Assembly (NCBI GenBank): GCA_036401055.1
Contig: DASWWC010000165.1
Span: forward strand, 1-16,645
Direction of reading: 5' to 3'
DNA length: 16,645 bases
Origin: Pelomonas sp036401055
Lineage (GTDB): Bacteria; Pseudomonadota; Gammaproteobacteria; Burkholderiales; Burkholderiaceae_C
The position numbers and the translations under genes were made by a program. Below the pieces are notes generated by a model that saw only the letters and a list, made by a program, of their open reading frames with translations, was not told the DNA's origin and did no database searches. This document shows positions 14,169-16,645 of the stretch, piece by piece; position 1 is the stretch's first letter, and each line of letters starts with the position of its first letter.

Positions 14169-15539
14169 ATGGCTGACCTGAACCCCACCGACCTCGCCTC
14201 CCAACTGGCGACCGCCTACATCACGCCCACGCAGACGCTGCTGGACGCGCGCAACAAGCAGGCCACCGCCACGTCCACCGCGCTGACCAAGCTGAAGAGC
14301 GCGATGTCGGCCTTCGACACCGCGATGAAGGGCCTGTCGGGCAAGACCACCGGCCTGCTGCCCTACAGCGCCGCCTTTGCCGACACCAAGTACGGCACGG
14401 CCCAGACCAGCGCCACGGCACAGCCGGGCAGCTACCCGCTGTTCATCGAGCGCCTGGCCACCACCGACCAGATCGCGTTCGAGGATCTGCCGGCCGTGCC
14501 GGCCGTGCCCGGCGGCCAGCTGAAGGTCTCGCTGGGCGGCGGCAGCAACTTCACCGTCAACCTGGACAGCGCCGACACCGACGGCGACAACACGCTGTCG
14601 CAGAGCGAGATCGCCCGCGCCATCAACGGGGCCGCCGGCAACGGCGGGCTGGTGACGGCCATGGTCATGACCAGCGGCGGCCAGACCCAGCTGATGCTGA
14701 GCTCCGGCAAGAGCGGCGAGGCCGGGCGCATCAGTCTGGACACCAGCGCGCTGCCCGCCAATGCGCTGCGCAGCACGCTCGAAGACCCCGCCAAGCGCCG
14801 CCAGGTGGTGCTGGGCGAGGACGCCGTCGTCTGGATGGGCGCCCAGGGCACGGGCGTGCGCATCCAGCAGGACAGCAACCTCTTCACCGCCATAGCCGGC
14901 GTCAAGCTGACGCTGAAGGCCGCCATGAATCCCGGCGACGCTCCGGCGGTGTTGACCGTGGCCCAGGACAGCGGCGGCGCCGCCGCCAACGTGAAGGCGT
15001 TCATCGACGCCTACAACCAGCTCGAAAAGACGCTGGACGACCTGACCGCGCCGGGCAGCGCCACAAGCGCCACCTCGGCCGCGGCCTTTGCGTCGGATGC
15101 CGGCGTGCGTTCGCTGCGCAGCCGAATGAGCGCCGCGCTGCGCCAGGAGTTCGGCGGCGCCACGCTGCGCACGCTGGGCTTCAGCGTGGACCGCAGCGGC
15201 CAGCTGAGCGTTGACAACGCCAAGCTCACCACCGCGCTGACGGCCCAGCCGGCCCTGCTGGAGCAGGTACTGGGCAGCGCCGCGAGCGGCAACAGCAAGG
15301 GGGTGATGGGTTCGCTGAGCAGCACGATGCTGCTGTGGACCGACATCACCTCCGGCCAGATCAAGCAGCGCCAGGACTCCGTCCAGCGCCAGCAGCAATC
15401 CATCACCGATCGCCAGACCCGTCTGGACCGCCAGTACAGCCAGGCCTTCGACCGCTACCTGAAGCAGTTCACGCAACTGCAGCAGCTGCAGTCCCGCCTG
15501 GGTGACACCACCAGTCTGCTCTCCAGTCTGAGCACCTAG
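14169..15539 (+). CDS. fliD: Filament cap protein FliD (LafB-like)
   Basis: FliD (456 aa) caps the growing filament and folds flagellin monomers. The N-terminal domain (TDLASQLATAYITPTQTLLDARN and TALTKLKSAMSAFDTAMKGL) and the C-terminal helical domain (VKAFIDAYNQLEKTLDDLT, LRTLGFSVDRSGQLSVDN, and FDRYLKQFTQLQQLQSRLGDTTSLL) are typical, though the usual 'SGLD' start is replaced by a shorter head, as in lateral cap proteins. Residues 136-147 form an EF-hand-like loop, DTDGDNTLSQSE. AGGAG (14158-14162) lies six bases before the chosen ATG; a TTG eighteen bases earlier is rejected. fliS follows after 17 bp. The family call is secure. Confidence 0.94.
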   Translation: MADLNPTDLASQLATAYITPTQTLLDARNKQATATSTALTKLKSAMSAFDTAMKGLSGKTTGLLPYSAAFADTKYGTAQTSATAQPGSYPLFIERLATTDQIAFEDLPAVPAVPGGQLKVSLGGGSNFTVNLDSADTDGDNTLSQSEIARAINGAAGNGGLVTAMVMTSGGQTQLMLSSGKSGEAGRISLDTSALPANALRSTLEDPAKRRQVVLGEDAVVWMGAQGTGVRIQQDSNLFTAIAGVKLTLKAAMNPGDAPAVLTVAQDSGGAAANVKAFIDAYNQLEKTLDDLTAPGSATSATSAAAFASDAGVRSLRSRMSAALRQEFGGATLRTLGFSVDRSGQLSVDNAKLTTALTAQPALLEQVLGSAASGNSKGVMGSLSSTMLLWTDITSGQIKQRQDSVQRQQQSITDRQTRLDRQYSQAFDRYLKQFTQLQQLQSRLGDTTSLLSSLST

Positions 15540-15556
15540 CTCAGCAAGCCCACACG

Positions 15557-15943
15557 ATGAGCCACAACGCCTACCAGAGCTACCAAGCCGTCAACCTCAA
15601 CTCGCAGACCGCCCAGGCCTCGCCGGTCCAGCTCGTGCTGGTCCTGATGGACGGGCTGCTGGATGAACTGGCCCGCGCCCGCGCCCACATCGAGGCGCGC
15701 CGCTACGAGCTGAAGGCGACCAGCCTGGAGCGCTGCGTGGCCATCCTGAACGGCCTGTCCAGCGCGCTGGACACGGAGACCGGCGGCGAGGTCGTCGCCA
15801 ACCTGGCGCGGCTCTACGACTTCTGCGCCGAACGGCTCTACCGCGCCGGTGTGGAGCTGAACGCGGCCCTGGTGGACGAGGTGTCCCGCCTGCTCGATTC
15901 GCTGCGTGCCGGCTGGCAGGCGGTGCAGGCCCGCCATGGATAA
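15557..15943 (+). CDS. fliS: Flagellin export chaperone FliS (LafC-like)
   Basis: FliS (128 aa) binds the C-terminal helix of flagellin to prevent early polymerisation. The family pattern is clear: NAYQSYQAVNLNSQTAQASPVQLVLVLMDGLLDELARARAH, with the Y-x-x-Y start, the S-P-x-Q-L-[IV] segment and the D-G helix. LERCVAILNGLSSALDTETGGEVVANLARLYDFC follows, including the conserved 'I.....L...LD...GGE....L..LY.F' helix pair. The ribosome site is weak. The last 8 nt overlap the next gene. Position right after fliD is standard, and its likely client is the flagellin at the left end of the window. Confidence 0.95.
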   Translation: MSHNAYQSYQAVNLNSQTAQASPVQLVLVLMDGLLDELARARAHIEARRYELKATSLERCVAILNGLSSALDTETGGEVVANLARLYDFCAERLYRAGVELNAALVDEVSRLLDSLRAGWQAVQARHG

Positions 15944-16253
15944 GCGGGCACTCATCAGCGTGCTGACGCTGCGCCTGGATGAGGCCTCCAAGGCCCGGGA
16001 CTGGGACGCAGTGGCGAGCACTGACCGCGAGCTGGCGGCCACGCTGCGTGGCTGGAGCCGCGCCGAGCTGAGCCCGGGCGAGCGCCAGGGGCTGCAGACG
16101 CTGCGCGCCGCGCACGAGCGTGCCGCCAGCCTGTGCGACGAGGAACTGCAGCGCGTCTCCGGCGTGCTGCGCCAGATGCTGACCCAGCGCGACCGCTGGC
16201 ATGCCTATGCCGAGAGCGCGCACTGGGCCGACCTGCCTGGAGGCCTGGCATGA
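15936..16253 (+). CDS. FliT-like flagellar chaperone (LafX position)
   Basis: This 105-aa protein begins MDKRALISVLTLRLDEASKARDWDAVASTDRELAATL and is predicted all-helical. The A-x-x-x-D-W-[DE]-x-[LV] near residues 18-26 and the small size recall FliT, the chaperone of FliD that in enterics also modulates FlhDC. Its place between fliS and fliK is that of lafX in Vibrio and Aeromonas lateral loci. Sequence conservation is weak, so FliT identity is mainly contextual. The start ATG overlaps the fliS end by 8 nt in another frame, and the stop overlaps fliK by 4 nt. An upstream in-frame Met at 15906 would extend it into fliS and is not preferred. Confidence 0.72.
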   Translation: MDKRALISVLTLRLDEASKARDWDAVASTDRELAATLRGWSRAELSPGERQGLQTLRAAHERAASLCDEELQRVSGVLRQMLTQRDRWHAYAESAHWADLPGGLA

Positions 16254-16645
16254 ACCTGCTGGACCTCATCAAGCTGCCGGCTGCCGACACGGCGCTGCCG
16301 GTGGCCTTGCCCGCGCTTGGCCAGGCACTGCCCACGCTGCCGGCCTTTGCCGCCACGCTGGCCCGTTCGCAGCCCGCCGTGCCGCTGCAGGCCGGCCTGC
16401 CTGCGGCCCTGCCGCTGGACGACGGCACAGCAGCCATCCCCGAACTGCCGGCCTTGCCGCCCGAGGGGCTGGCCTGGCTGGCATCGCCCGCGCTGGCGCC
16501 GGTGGCCGCCGAACCCGACGATGTCGAATTGGCCGACAAGGCCGCGCCGCTCGTGGCCGCCGCGCCGGTGACGATGCCGCCGCCCGTGGCGATGCCCGCC
16601 GATGTGGCGGAGCCCGCCGCGCTGCCGCAGGACACCGAGACCGCC
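16250..16645 (+). CDS. fliK: Hook-length control protein FliK (LafE-like), N-terminal part, cut by right edge
   Basis: The frame starts at ATG (16250), overlapping the previous stop (ATGA), and stays open for 132 codons to the end of the window. It begins MNLLDLIKLPAADTALP, then becomes a Pro/Ala/Leu/Val-rich, low-complexity stretch without globular character. That is typical of the FliK export-signal and ruler region, which measures the hook and triggers FlhB switching. The diagnostic C-terminal domain that contacts FlhB lies outside. The call rests on composition and on gene order (lafB-lafC-lafX-lafE in lateral clusters). Partial only; its real length is unknown. Confidence 0.7.
   Translation, partial: MNLLDLIKLPAADTALPVALPALGQALPTLPAFAATLARSQPAVPLQAGLPAALPLDDGTAAIPELPALPPEGLAWLASPALAPVAAEPDDVELADKAAPLVAAAPVTMPPPVAMPADVAEPAALPQDTETA

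Overview
The window is almost wholly a flagellar gene cluster from a high-GC (about 70% by eye) Gram-negative proteobacterium. Protein character and GC suggest a betaproteobacterium of the Burkholderiales, although no taxonomic marker gene is present. Gene content and order match the secondary 'lateral'/Flag-2 type of flagellar locus rather than a canonical primary locus. The export-gate operon runs fliM-N-P-Q-R-flhB-flhA without fliO. The opposite operon runs fliE-F-G-H-I-J, followed by the lafB-lafC-lafX-lafE series (fliD, fliS, a fliT-like gene and fliK).

Layout. Positions 1-137 hold the 3' end of a flagellin gene with a strong terminator. Positions 204-7667 (minus strand) hold an eight-gene, tightly overlapping operon: fliM, fliN, fliP, fliQ, fliR, flhB, flhA and fliB, the last a flagellin lysine methylase. 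Positions 7668-8683 are a roughly 1-kb divergent intergenic region. Positions 8684-16645 (plus strand) hold fliE, fliF, fliG, fliH, fliI, fliJ, fliD, fliS, the fliT-like gene and the start of fliK, which runs off the right edge.

The genes together encode the inner rod/MS-ring adaptor (FliE), MS ring (FliF), switch/C-ring (FliG, FliM, FliN), export gate (FlhA, FlhB, FliP, FliQ, FliR), export ATPase complex (FliH, FliI, FliJ), filament cap (FliD), chaperones (FliS, FliT-like), hook-length ruler (FliK), filament (flagellin) and a filament-modifying enzyme (FliB). FliM is short and lacks the N-terminal CheY-binding segment, so this motor is probably not switched by chemotaxis.

The most interesting part is the intergenic region. 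Positions 8009-8119 hold what I read as a class I cyclic-di-GMP (GEMM-I) riboswitch pointing towards fliE. It is followed by segments complementary to both halves of its P2 stem, by a 26-codon ORF with a strong Shine-Dalgarno, by an AT-rich stretch with repeats, and by two terminator-like hairpins just before fliE. A CRP-type palindrome lies upstream of the aptamer, and a plausible leftward sigma-70 promoter serves fliM. The usual lateral-system activator gene lafK, expected between fliM and fliE, is absent. Direct sensing of c-di-GMP by the mRNA leader of a secondary flagellar operon is the hypothesis most worth testing.
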